From: Serinus canaria
Lineage: Eukaryota > Chordata > Aves > Passeriformes > Fringillidae
DNA: 64,000 nt
Assembly (NCBI RefSeq): GCF_022539315.1
Contig: NC_066315.1
Coordinates: forward strand, 120,347,374 to 120,411,373
Direction: 5' to 3'
Shown here piece after piece: positions 43,567 through 55,632 of this stretch. A program made the position numbers and the translations under genes. The notes beneath the pieces were generated by a model. It worked only from the letters and a program-made list of their open reading frames with translations, was not told where the DNA came from and searched no databases. The stretch's first letter is position 1. Every line of letters begins with the position of its first letter.

Positions 43567-46500
43567 CTACACCTGCTAGCACCTGCAACAAGTAGGCAAA
43601 AAGAGAGGGCTTCTGAGTGCTACTTGTGATTCTTTGTTTCGGTTTTGGTTTTTTCTTTTTCATTTCTTACTTGACCTGAGCTTGAAGACTAGGTTTAAGC
43701 CGAAATTGTGCATGAAGAGCACAACTGAGTAGTGTTTTGTCACTTTTCCCAATCATGTGTGGAGCCCACCAAGTTCCACGGGTGGAGAAATACAGGGCAA
43801 AAAGAATGTGGGTGGTATCGAGGCTTTTCAGGGACAGCACGGCTGGGAACTTCATTAGGAGTCTCTCATTATGCCATCAGCTCCGCGGTCATCAGGCGAC
43901 TGAAGAGCTCTAAATCCTGCCAAGTACTTCTTTGCCAGATATTTGATAATCAGATAAAAAATTGTAAGGGCAAATGACAGGAGAAACACATAAGCGTAGA
44001 AACTGCAGAGAGAATAGCAGGAAAGGGATTGAAAGCTGCTGTCACGGTGTCCTAGCTTTTTGTTCTTTCACAGTTATAGACCAGGACTGAAATATGAAAG
44101 AAAACATTTGTCTTCAATGGGGATTCTGTTAGAAGTATGAATCATATTTGTTAATCATGGGTCATGGCACTATCTGGACACAGATTATTTGGAAAAGCAG
44201 AGAAATAACAATGGCTATGTTAGTAGTGATGAATAAAAGGCGTATAATTGCAAGTGGAGGATTTGAATTCAAGACAGTAGAAATTGAAGCAGTTAAGCTT
44301 CAGAAATCTACAAAATTCAGCCAAAATGTAAGCAGTTTTGACTTAAACCTAAGTGAAATTAAAGTATTGCACATACTAAACATACTTGAATAAATTTTTA
44401 AACTTTGTGCTTCACAACACACTCTTCTGTGTTCATTTTTATGCCACGTTTACACAGTTAAGTGCCAAAGTATTTCTGCTCTTTCTAGGGGAGAGTTGGG
44501 CACCATAACTGATACTGTTGTCTCCTGTCATCATAAGAAGTGTGAGCTTCAAAGCCCTCTTTCTGTGCTGTAAGAGGATTTCTAGTTCTGCTTGAACATG
44601 TGGATGGAGAAGACAGTGCACACATTTGGACACGTACATACAAAGAGAAAAAGACACAGTCAAAGACTTGTGCCTTTTCATGAGAAGATGGAGAAGCTTT
44701 CAATGCCCCTTTGAGCCTACAAGTGTAGAAAACCAGACAAAAATGTTGTTTCTCTAACACAGACATGCAGTCTTCCATGTATCATTGGACAAGGCTAGGA
44801 AGTGTGCTGGCGTTAAGGGCAGACCTTCACTGCAATATGGTATTTTTGGAAAGCTGTTACTGAGAATGGAGGGGAAGTCTGAAGATGTTGCGATGGGATT
44901 GCTGAAGAAGATACAGCACAGTATTCTCTGAGTATTACTTGAGCTTTCTGAGTTTTATGCCGTACATGTCTTGCATTTCTTTTTCAAGAAAAAGATTGGA
45001 AACAATAGTGGTGACAACACATGGGCTTTGAGGAGTTTACTATTTTCGTTCTGTTAATTTATTTACTGTTTTCTTTCTTCTGACAGAAGCTAAAGCCCTG
45101 TAATGTTTGAACAGAATTACGAAAGATTGAAACACTTTATATGGTTTGGGGAACCACCTGTTGGAAGTCAGCATGCCTAATAGGTGATACTGGTGTAAAA
45201 TTTTCTAGGCATTGATGTTTCCTGTTCATAAGTGCATGTTATTATATGAGCAGACTTTTTTGAAGTTGTCATCATTGAGCTGGAGCTGCTGAGCATTGGG
45301 TATGTCTCTTATGGGGCTACTGTTGCTTTGCACAGTGTTTCTGGGTGCAGTGTGCAGAAATGAGGTGTAAAGCCAGAATTGCCTTGGAAAACAGTTCTGT
45401 ACCCTGTGCACAGCTGGAACACAACCAGCACAGAGTGGAGCAGAGGTGGGGTGTGAAAATGGATTAGCAAATCCAGACAACGCTGCTGTGCCTTGGCAGT
45501 GGAAGAGGTGGGTCTGGTGAGGGAATGGGACGTTTGCCCAGCTGCTCTCTGGATCTGAGCTGTCTCTTGAAGGACCAGCTGTGTCCCTTTGCCCAATGGC
45601 CCAGACAATAATCATGGTTGTGCAAGTCCTTTGCCAAGCTGGGTATCACTTTTGGCTTGGTATTGGTGAATAACTGGATTTGCTGTTGTAAAGACTTGGT
45701 TAATTGCACCCCTGACGTGTTACTGTTCTGTTACTTAGCGATGAATTGTTTATCCCTAAAGCTGGTGATGTTCTGTCTCTTAGGGTATCCCAAACCTATA
45801 GCTAATTGGGGCTGCCTTAAATTCTTACATGTGTACAGTAGAAGATGTTGTACTATTGCAAAAATTAAATAGATGTCTGCCTCTTAGTCCTTTGTTTAAC
45901 CCCTTTGATTTAAATTTTCCAGGTTTTAATACTAGATGAGCTGAACCAACAAGATCAGGTGGGCCAGAGATGAAGAGCGAAAATTTCAGGAAGGAATCAT
46001 ATTATTTTTCTTTTGTTATTACATGTGTGTCAGTGGGTCCTTTTTTAGTGACCTGCAAATGATGCTAAAATCAGTGGTAATTTTGCATGTGGTTGATATT
46101 TCTAGGTGTGCTTATTTAAATTAGGTGATCAGTTTAAATGAACTTGATGCTTGATGACAAGATGAATGCATCACTGCCAGCCTTCTCTTAGTATACTTTC
46201 AGCAGGGGATAAATTTTAATAGATGTGAGAATAGAAGTGCTTTGCAGAGAACTCCCAGCATCACTTAGCCAGGTCTGATGGTGTAAGAAGCCACAGGTGT
46301 CTCATTGCTGATGAAGCTGTAGATTTATTATTTGGTTTTTTGGTTGGGATTTCTTTTTTTGCTGACAGAGTTTGCATTGCCAAGTCTCAGCTTTAGTTCA
46401 GGCCATGTCCTATTTGCTTCTGGCCATGGTGCAAGTAACGCTCACATTCAACCTTTGACATGTATATGTTAAATACCTTAGATCCACAGATTTTATTTCC

Positions 46501-46750
46501 TTTCCTTCTTCCCAGAATTAAATTAAAAATTATTCTACAACTCCATAGATGCAGGAAGTAAGCAATTACAGGTGTATGAATGAGTTTCTCTTTTGTCCAA
46601 ACTAAATGGAATTAATTTCACTCCTTTTTTATCTACGTTACAAGAGTTCTTTTCTGAAATCTTTCATGCACTCAAAACCACTCAAAAAATACAAGGACCA
46701 GGTGCAGTTTATTTATTATTTACAAAAAAGTCATCATCACATCATTAGGT

Positions 46751-46811
46751 CTGATGACACTATATGTATGCAAAACATGAGTGCCTGATGACACAGTATA
46801 TATGCAAAAAC
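46751..46811 (+). repeat. Imperfect short tandem duplication (about 26 bp)
   Basis: CTGATGACAC..TATGCAAAAC occurs at 46751-46776 and again, slightly altered, at 46785-46811. This is probably a local replication-slippage product. Confidence 0.75.
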
Positions 46812-49800
46812 TGTGCTGCAGGGTTATATTTAAAAAGGTCCTTGCTCTAGGGATGGTAGATGCAGCAGGTGAAGATACACTAATTCCAGACATTTAATAT
46901 TAACTGGATACAAAACTGCTGAGTTTAAACTATTAGTCTATAGATATCTGATGCATGAATAAAAATTAGGCACATTTATTCTTACTCCTAAAAGCCTGAT
47001 TCAGCAGGGAATTACTTTAAGTACTTTAGTAATCCCATTTACTTCTGTGGGACTACACATGAGCATTAAATTAAACATCTGCAAGATATCTGTGCTAAAA
47101 TAAAGCAAAGCTCTGAAGTCTGTTCTCAAGTGTTTCATAGAATGGAGGCAGGATGTTTCACTGATGAGCTCCACGCCTCACACATTGTATTGGAGGAGTT
47201 CACACACAGAACTACTGTTTGGGAGGCAGAAATACAGAAGTATAGGTAGTACAAAACTCACAGTCTAGAGATTTCAAAGGCAAATAGGTCTTTTCTGGCT
47301 CCGTAGGAGCAGCCACAACTTTTTTCTGAGTTTTCTGTTTGGAGTCTTTGTTAAAGTTTTTAAACATAGTTCTGTATAACTTTAACACAAATAATTTTGT
47401 CTGACTTCTAAAACAGGAACAAAGCACTTTTTCTTTATACACTGTAAATCCACGTAAGTTAGTGTAAATACTGAAGCAGTAATTCTAGAGGAATTTTTTT
47501 TTTCAAAAATTCTGCTATAATATTTGAGCAACAATGTGTTATGAATCTGCTCTCCTAGGTATATCAGCGTCAGTTTTACCTCTCAGCTGAAGCTGGGACT
47601 TAGCCAGTAAGACAGTATATTTAATTCCAGAGATATTGTGCTTACTCAGTGAATACAGTTATTATTTTCATTGCAAAAGTGCTGATAAAGCTTATAAAAA
47701 ACAAAAATACAGAACCTCTTCTAACTTGAAAACACGATGAGTATGTTCTGTACCCAGACTTCTATTTTCAGCATTGTTCCAAGCAACTGAATTAGATTTG
47801 TAATAAAAATGCAGTTTATTTTTTAAGGAAATGCAGCATTTATGTTGAACATTTTTGTCTCTGAAGTGATTTTAACAGTAAAAGAACTCTCTATGCAAAT
47901 GGTACAATGTGTTGAAATGTTTCTTTTTTTTTTAAGTATGAAGATATTACAATATTTTATTATAGTGGGAAAATATGATATATTATTCCTGGATCTTGTC
48001 AACATTTGGAGTTGTATTGTTGGTTGGTTCGGGATCTTTTTACATATATCTACAGAACAAAAATTAGTGGATCACTATACCTTATTCCATTTATAAAGAA
48101 AAAAAAAACTAACTCCAAAAGTGTTTTATTTTATAAGACTTGATATAAGGAAAAGTCTCATATCAGTGATTACGCTAAATTAGCATTTTGATTATATAGG
48201 TTGTGTTATTATAGGAAGATACCTAGAAAACCAGATTTATCCCAAGTAAATTTTTCCTAAATGGTGATAGGAATTGTGCAACTTCCTTGAGGAAGATGAG
48301 AAAGGTTTATAGATTTCCCCTTTGGATCGAATTCTCAGTTCTGAAGGTGGCTTGTCTAGTCTTGTTTGAGTATTCTTCTTTAGCCTAAGGAGGCTCTGTG
48401 ATGCATTATTTCCTTGTAAACCTCCTGATTGTCACAGTTGCAGTTGTCTGGACTTTATCTAATTGTGTTATGTTATTAGTTGCTGAAGTCTGATTTCAAA
48501 TACAAACCACACTATTTGGCTAATATTGTGTCATATTAAAATAGCATAATTCTGTGTGACTCCCAAAAGATAAGATATTATTCTTTTTACACTGGTGCCA
48601 GGAATCAGCAGTATGGTGGTTCTGTTCTCCTCCACACAACAAGATGATGTGTAAAAATGCATCTTCAGTTTGTGATTTGCTGTTGTCCTAATCCTTTCTC
48701 ACAGAATACTGTTTAACTAGTTGCTTCCCACTTTCTGTTAATGAAGTTGAGTTTCACTTAGCAGGCTTTCACCAGCACACTCTTTTTTTCCCCTTTGAGA
48801 TTATATTCCCAAAGTTAATTTTCAGTTTTAATTCTACATTGCAGTTCCTCACATTTGCATGTGCAATAACTGAACTTTTCCAAGATCAAAGTTATTCATG
48901 AAGGTATTGAATATTAAAGCATTTGGTACAAATTTAGCATTTCGTACATCCTTTAGTCTTGGGACTTAATAATTAATAACCATTACTGAATAACTATAAA
49001 CAATGTGTAGTCTCTTACAGCTCTACTTAGATCATGTTTAACAAACAGCAGCAGCAGCTTTGTTGAAGTCAAAATACATAATATCTTTTTTAGTGAAGGC
49101 TAAAACAGAAAAGCTTTTAGCACTTTGGTTTATCTCACTGGTGTGGCTGAAGCTTTTTCTCCCCACTGAGCAGTGCACAGCCCTTCCCTTTGCTGTCCTC
49201 CTCCTCCTCTAGGGCTGTCTCAGTTTCCTTTTCTGTTCCTAAAACTCATTTTGTGATTTGGCTTTTCTGATTTTGCCCCTACATACTTGCACTCTTCCCT
49301 AAAATTCTTCCTTTAGTAATCTGACCTACTTTTTACTTGTGTATATTTTCCTCTAGTGTTTCAGGATCCTCGAAGAGCTCCCAATTTAGTTGTTTATCTT
49401 ATGATACTCATCTTATTTTCCCTTTTCATCAAGGTAGTTTCTGTTTATGCTCTTCACACTATTTTCACATTATATTTACAGATTTCTCTCTTTGGACTTT
49501 ATTATAAAATAAAACCTAGTAGAGAGCAAATCTTCAGCTTGTCTTTTTTACAGGGCGGTCTTGGCAGACATTGGCTTGAGATATTCTCATGCCCCCAACC
49601 CTATGTGCTGCCAGCACAACTGTTTCTTCAGTGAGCTGTGATTTGGATCAGGAAACCAATCCAGCTTAAAAATAATCCAGCAAAAAGATTTATTTTTATT
49701 TCACTCTTAAAGCTGAATCCTTTGCTCTATCTGCAGAACATCAATGCAAACAATTGCCCTAATGCAATTGAAAGCATGCAGAAAAGCTGGCTGTTCACCT

Positions 49801-50034
49801 TGTTTATTTGTAATTCCATTCTCTTTTTCTAGGAATTACAAATAATATTTTCCCATAGTCTTTCACCCAAGTTGCCCTCAGTGTTGCACTTCCAGTCAGT
49901 TTGCCTGCCGTTGATTAAAAAAGAAGAGATATTCCAGATTTGATGTAGTCACTTTTCTGCCCAAACACAAACTTTTCTGTGCACAATGGCCTTCCAGTAC
50001 CCGAGGGAAGGCTACAAGAAACATGGACACTATC

Positions 50035-50329
50035 TAAAAGATTATGTAGTGACAGGACAAGGGGGAATGGCTTCAAACTGAAAGAAAGTAGGTTTAAGTT
50101 AGATTAGTTAGATACAGGAAGAAATTCTTTACTGTGAGGTTGGTGAGGCACTGGAACAGGTTGCCCAGAGGAGCTGTGGACTCCCCATCCTGAGAAATGT
50201 TCAAGGTCAGGTTGGAAGTGGCTCTGAGCAACCTGGTCTAGTGGAAGGTGTCCCTGCCCATGACAGGGACGTTGGAACTAGGTGGTCTTTTAAGGACTAG
50301 TCCAACCCAAGCCATTCTATGATTCTGTA
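50035..50329 (+). mobile_element. CR1 LINE 3' fragment
   Basis: The landmarks GTGACAGGACAAGGGGGAAT, GGAAGAAATTCTTTACTGTG, GGCACTGGAACAGGTTGCCC and GAGCAACCTGGTCTAGTGGA lead to the terminus CATTCTATGATTCTG. It is plus oriented, 5' truncated and relatively well preserved. Confidence 0.93.
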
Positions 50330-50340
50330 CTGTAATGATC

Positions 50341-50480
50341 CTGTAGGACCTTCCCAACAGGTCCCTTGGTTGTTGAAGTCCCCCATGTTCACCCTGTTCT
50401 GTGCTTTGATAATCTAGCAGCAGCACCCAAAGCTCTTGAGTCCTGCATTGCCATGTCCTACAGATTTTCAAGGTACCTGA
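50341..50480 (-). mobile_element. Possible LINE endonuclease remnant
   Basis: Read on the minus strand, one frame gives NMGDFNNQGTCWEGPTG around 50340-50390. GDFN followed closely by a C/D-W pair is the hallmark of the APE-type endonuclease of non-LTR retrotransposons such as CR1. The surrounding frame is short and decayed. It directly abuts the plus-oriented CR1 3' end but points the other way, so it would be a separate insertion or a rearranged piece. The call rests on one motif. Confidence 0.4.
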
Positions 50481-50684
50481 GGAGGACCAAAACCTGATTG
50501 AAGCTTTTCTAATTGTTTGGAGGATTCATATTAACTCTCACATCAGGTAGGAATTGGGGTTGTTTAATGTTTATTTGTTAGTGATGTGCAAAGCATCTCT
50601 CTTCTGCCTGGTTGTGTACTTTGTGGCTTTGCTATTTTTAAGTTGTAGGAATAACATTCTTTTAAGATCTTAATTTCTCTGGTA

Positions 50685-50740
50685 ATTTTCATGTAAATGA
50701 AAATCATTTAATTCACTACCAGCTAGTGAATTAAATGATT
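50685..50740. repeat. Two adjacent perfect inverted repeats (hairpin pair)
   Basis: An 8-bp inverted repeat (ATTTTCAT, loop GTAA, ATGAAAAT; 50685-50704) overlaps the start of a 17-bp perfect inverted repeat. The larger one has arms at 50702-50718 and 50724-50740 with loop CCAGC. No mismatch occurs in either stem. Confidence 0.9.
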
Positions 50741-51544
50741 CTGCTGCTTTAATACCTTATGAAAAAAAAGTTCAGTGGCCTTCCTGCTCACCATGGTGCT
50801 ATTTTTCTGAATACCCCTATTGAGAGTTATATACCACTTATATCTTCCCAGAAATCTAGGCTTTTTGCCATATTTTAGGCCACTTATTAATAAATCCTCC
50901 TTTATTAGTTAGAATTTTCATCACCAGTGATTACAGACCTTCAGAGAGCTCTGGTAAAGAGAATTCTCTCACCAGACAGGCAGCTCTGCAGGGTTTCTGT
51001 CTCATGTGACTCCAGTGAAGGAGACCAAAGCTCTGCAGGTCACGCCAGGAGACCATTGCAATGATGAGTGCACCTCAAAGAAGGCACCCATCCCAGCTTC
51101 CATAGGGACCACACTTCTTCAGCTACTCCCTGGTGCTTGCAGTTCTTTAGGGTCTGCCTTGATTTTATCAGGCAGATTTTAGCAGACATAGGGATGAGGC
51201 TGTATGCACTCATACCTAATTTTGTCTTAACATGGGATGTCTTGTGAATTTCTTTGCTTTTTTCCTTCTAAAAATGGATTTTTTTTTAATTGAGTGGTGA
51301 TAAATTATTGTTAAAATAGTAATTAGATATGATATTTCTAATTTTAAAAGATCTTTTAAAAGTTTTGACTGATGTCAAACTCCTGTTTTGCTGTACTGGA
51401 TCAGAACAAACAACTGTTGCATTTCACCAATGAATTAGTGATGAATTAGTGTTGATGCTTCTTATACCTCAGATAATTGGTTCTTCTGAGTGAATCCATT
51501 TACGAAATTAATTGAAAATCGTTGTCATTCTAAATATGTCAGTG

Positions 51545-51612
51545 TTTTGGGTTGTTTGCTGGTTGTTTTGTTTTTTGTTTTGGGGGTTTTTTGTTTTTTT
51601 TTTTTTTTTTTT
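51545..51612 (+). repeat. T/G-rich simple repeat
   Basis: The tract resembles the intron 1 T-rich repeat: GGTTGTTTG, GTTTTTTG and GGGGG pieces ending in a 19-base T run. It is intergenic. Confidence 0.85.
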
Positions 51613-53711
51613 CAATTTATGATGGAGAAAACACGAACAAGTGCTACCAGAGGTGCAAAAGCTGAGGGTTTTGCTGTTTGATACTGAATGTAATATGGAT
51701 ATTTTGGGCACATTATTGTCACTTTTGAGATGTTTCCATTAACAAAGTCTGCAATGGAGGAATTGAGCTTTAGGGAACATTACCATAGGGCTAAGCAGGC
51801 TGTGCTGCAAAGACCATTAATAGAAAGCCACTCCCTCAATCTGCTTAAACATTGGTGAGGGTAATGCGGCTTACTCTAACTGATTTTTGATAAAACAGTA
51901 AAAGACAAACAGATGCTTGCTATGCCTGAGTTGAGAAGTGTACTCTATTGATAATATTCTTGCTTCTTCAAGAATATTTGTTCCAGGGAAGAAAATTTTT
52001 CTCACCACAGCTAAAATTCAAGTCAAATACTTTAATGTATTTTGATATTTAAGTTTATATAAAGGAATATAGCAAGGGTTAGTGCATCATAATCAGCCTA
52101 ACCAATGAATTAAACCTCCCAGCTGCTATGAGATTTCATTTATTCTTCATTTGCTTCTCTTCTGTTGGCCATTTCAGTGTTTGTAGCATAATGTCGTGAT
52201 CTTTTTATTTGATGAAGAAACCCTGTGTGGATTACTCCCTCTGCATCTTGAAAACTGGCTTTCTTAGCAAGTGCACTTACCTTAATACCGCATTGCTGCA
52301 AAATGGTTTTCTCTTTGTCCACTGAAATTTCACTTAAAGATTAGATTCTGCACTTTGGAAGATGCAACCAACAAGGCAGAATTTTGAATGTCTGTCTCTG
52401 TGTTGTGCAGGTGCAGAAAAGTTTTTATGCTCTTGGTGAATTCACATGAATTTGTGTTTGCAGCTCTGCATGTGAATAAGTTATGCATATCTGTGTTGTG
52501 TGTTCCTGGCAAGTACAAGATAGACATTGGATAAATTAGTGTTTGCAGTATTTTTTTCCTAAAAACAAACTGTATGATTTGGAGAATTTTAAGCCTTAAG
52601 TTTTGTTTAAAGGTAATCTTTTCTTCTTTTATTTCTCTAGGTGGAGTCTAAACCAGTTTTTTTATCTTTGTACTTAGATTTTTTTGTATGTACTTTTGTA
52701 TGTACTTTGATTTTTATAAAAGTATCATCCTTTAGAAAAGGCAGTTGTCATAGTAAGTAAAATCCTTTTATGTAGAAGCTTATGATCTTGTACAGAAGGT
52801 CCTTTATGAAAAATTATCCATTATCTGAGTTTTTGTAAATCACCCGTACTTTGTATTAAGTATGTAATGATGGAATTTAGTCTAAGATTTCTGCAGAATA
52901 TAAAAATATCTCTGACAGTGTCTGCTCTAATCATGGAATGTATGTCTTCCTAATAACACAGTGTATTTGAAAAACAATTATATGATGTTCTCTTATGTCT
53001 GAATGCATAATAAATTTAATTGACTTACAGAATAATAATTTGTGTTTAGTTGGGCATGTATTCATCACTAAATCTTTCACTTGTAGGTATCCCTAAAATC
53101 ACCATTGTAGAGATCACCTTAGTCTCTGTTTTAGGTTGTTAATTTAAAAATTTATCATTAACCTGCATGGTATTTCGTTATGTTAGGTACAAAGTATTTG
53201 TTTATGGTAGGTACAAAGTTTTTTTTCAGCTGATTTGAGAAGTAAAATTCATTTTGAAATTCCCTTATTTCAGGTGATAATATTGCAAAAATTATGTTAA
53301 TTAACCCACAGTTATCTACCGGCTGTTTTTGCTTATGAGAAGTTCTGCCCTGAAAAAAAAATTTGAATAGAGCTGGAGGACTATTTCTGCGATACAACAT
53401 GCTAAAGTTAGAAGCTGAGGGTTGCAGTTTTGTCTTCACTTGTAAAGGGATATAGTTTTGGTTTTATGCAAGTTTGAGATTGCAGTTTCTGTCTAACAAA
53501 TCTTTGATTTTATTTTTACCAGCTGGCTGAATATTTGAAAAATTGAGCCAAATGAAATACTTAAAAAAATTCAGCCAATTTTGAAAATTTATGATGTCAG
53601 GATTTTCTTGCCTTTAATTTCAGTAACCAGAAAGAGAATGAATCTGGCATCATGCAATTTTGTGATTCTCCAGTTCTAGTGCTGAAAATTATTTGTATAG
53701 GTTTAATAGAC

Positions 53712-53741
53712 AAAAAAAAAAAAAAAGAAAAAAAAAGAAAA
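53712..53741 (+). repeat. A-rich tract
   Basis: Three A runs are separated by single G bases. This is simple sequence only. Confidence 0.85.
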
Positions 53742-54454
53742 TGTAATCTTTTCTGTGCCATTTAGTATCAGTTTCATGTTTCTAGATTAAAAAAAACTAT
53801 TGGCAAAATGATAACCCTTTGTGTGAAAAATGTGCGTGTTATTTTAATCAGAAATTTTGTTGTGTTTTTCATTTGTTTGGGGTTTTAAATTTTTTCCTCC
53901 TTTCTCTTTCAAAGTCTAGCATAGGTTTAATCAATGGTTGGATTAATCAATGACTGGAAGTGCCTGGCTCATTCAGCTGGCTATTGAATGAGTTTCAGTT
54001 TGTAAACTATTTGCCTGATTTTGGAAGAGGTGCACAATTGCTTGAACAATTGCACAATTGCTTTAACAAATACAGTATTTTTCCCCCTATTTTCACAGTT
54101 TCTGGGAGACACAGCTGCTGTCCACATTTGGAAGTGTTGTGCAGAGCTGGAGCTACTGTGTTGCCACGACCTGAGTTAAGAGTTCATTTATGGGGACAAA
54201 TAAGCTTGTGCCCCCATAATAATTTGAATAATTTTATGAGGTAATACTTTTCTTTATCTTCTTATGGTTTTATTTTTTTTTTTAAATGGAACCTAAAATC
54301 GTATCTACCTAGAGTGCAAAATCTTTAACGTGATTATTTCAATAAGACTACATGTGTGTGCATGAAGTTGTTAGAATGGAAGTCTTCAATATGCAAGTAT
54401 GCTTGCTACCAGTAAATTTTGTTTTATTTCATCCTGTCATGCTGGGAGTGAGTG

Positions 54455-54710
54455 TTGAAAGACGATCGGGCAAGTGTTGCTCAGGCAGAGGGGAGAAGCA
54501 CGTCATCCAGCCCCCAGAATAGCATCGGCGGTAAATACGGTCATGCTGTTCCTCCCCGAGATAGACCCAGATCACATTCGTAGCACCCACCGGCTCTGCT
54601 GCTTACCAGACCTTCAGGCCTTTGATGAAACATTTACAAATGCAGCTGCAGTTCAGAGGGATCTTCTGCCAGCGCTGAAGTAGCTGACATCAAGAAAACG
54701 GGAGGAAACG
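54455..54710. other. CpG-richer patch of unknown role
   Basis: In an otherwise AT-rich, CpG-poor intergenic region this stretch carries about a dozen CpGs (GACGATCGGG, CACGTCAT, CATCGGCGG and others). It also has a CRE-like half site (CGTCA) and an E-box (CAGCTG). It has a 70-codon open frame with no recognised similarity. It may be a regulatory element, a small retrocopy or chance. Confidence 0.4.
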
Positions 54711-55599
54711 GGATCACAAGGCATGGAGTTCAAACAAAACGCAGTTTAGGGGAATACAAATTTAATCTGCTCCAAGAGATGAACCCTGTACTGGCTAAAA
54801 CTCCCGTTTTGTGTTAGCTTGTTTTCCAGTGACTTAGAACTGCTAAAGCATGAAGCTTTTGTAGAGGAAGAAAGGTGAACTGAAAAGTAGCTCTTTGTTC
54901 TACTGTCTTGGGTCACACAATGTCAAAACTGGAATTAAAATATATTGTAAAGTGAAATCAGAGAGAAGCTGAGATTAAAATTTTTTTTCCAGTTTCAGTT
55001 GTTTCTCACTATGTGCAATATATTGAAATGAAGTTAGATGGCCCTGAAGGTCTGTGGCAGTGGCCTATCTAGCGCCTTAGAGGCGAAATTTTAATTATTC
55101 AAGGCCAAGAACTAAACCCTGTCAATTTCTTCCTCTTGAAAAGATAGATTATCCCGCTGGGCCAAAAGAATATTCTTACTGCCTAGTCCCAAAGCTCTAT
55201 TCATATTGACTCAAGTTAGTGTTACTGCTGTGCTTTTATGATGTTTGTATTTTGCTCTGAGGACTGTAACATACAGGTCAACTCCTGCCTTTGTGTTGTG
55301 CCCCATGGACTTGACAGGACACTACAGGAATTAAGCCAAGGCACCATGTCTTCCTCCACCCCCCACCAGTCTGCATGTCTCTGTAAAATTTGAAAAGCTT
55401 GTTTCAGCTTCTGCAGCTTCTCTCCTCTGGCTTTGCCCCCGCACCGGTGCATTAGCTCGGGTGTTAGTGGAGAGGGTTTGTTATTTCAGACACATACCAT
55501 CGCCTGCTGCCCTCACTTCTCCCCTGAGCTCGCACAGGGCACAGGGACAACTTCATACTTTCATTTGTATCAGTTACACACACGGGATTTAAATTCATC

Positions 55600-55632
55600 C
55601 CTCTCTCTCTTTTTTTTTTTTTTTCTCTCTCC
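55600..55632 (+). repeat. CT/T polypyrimidine tract
   Basis: CTCTCTCTCT is followed by a 14-base T run and more CTCTCT. This is low-complexity sequence. Confidence 0.85.
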
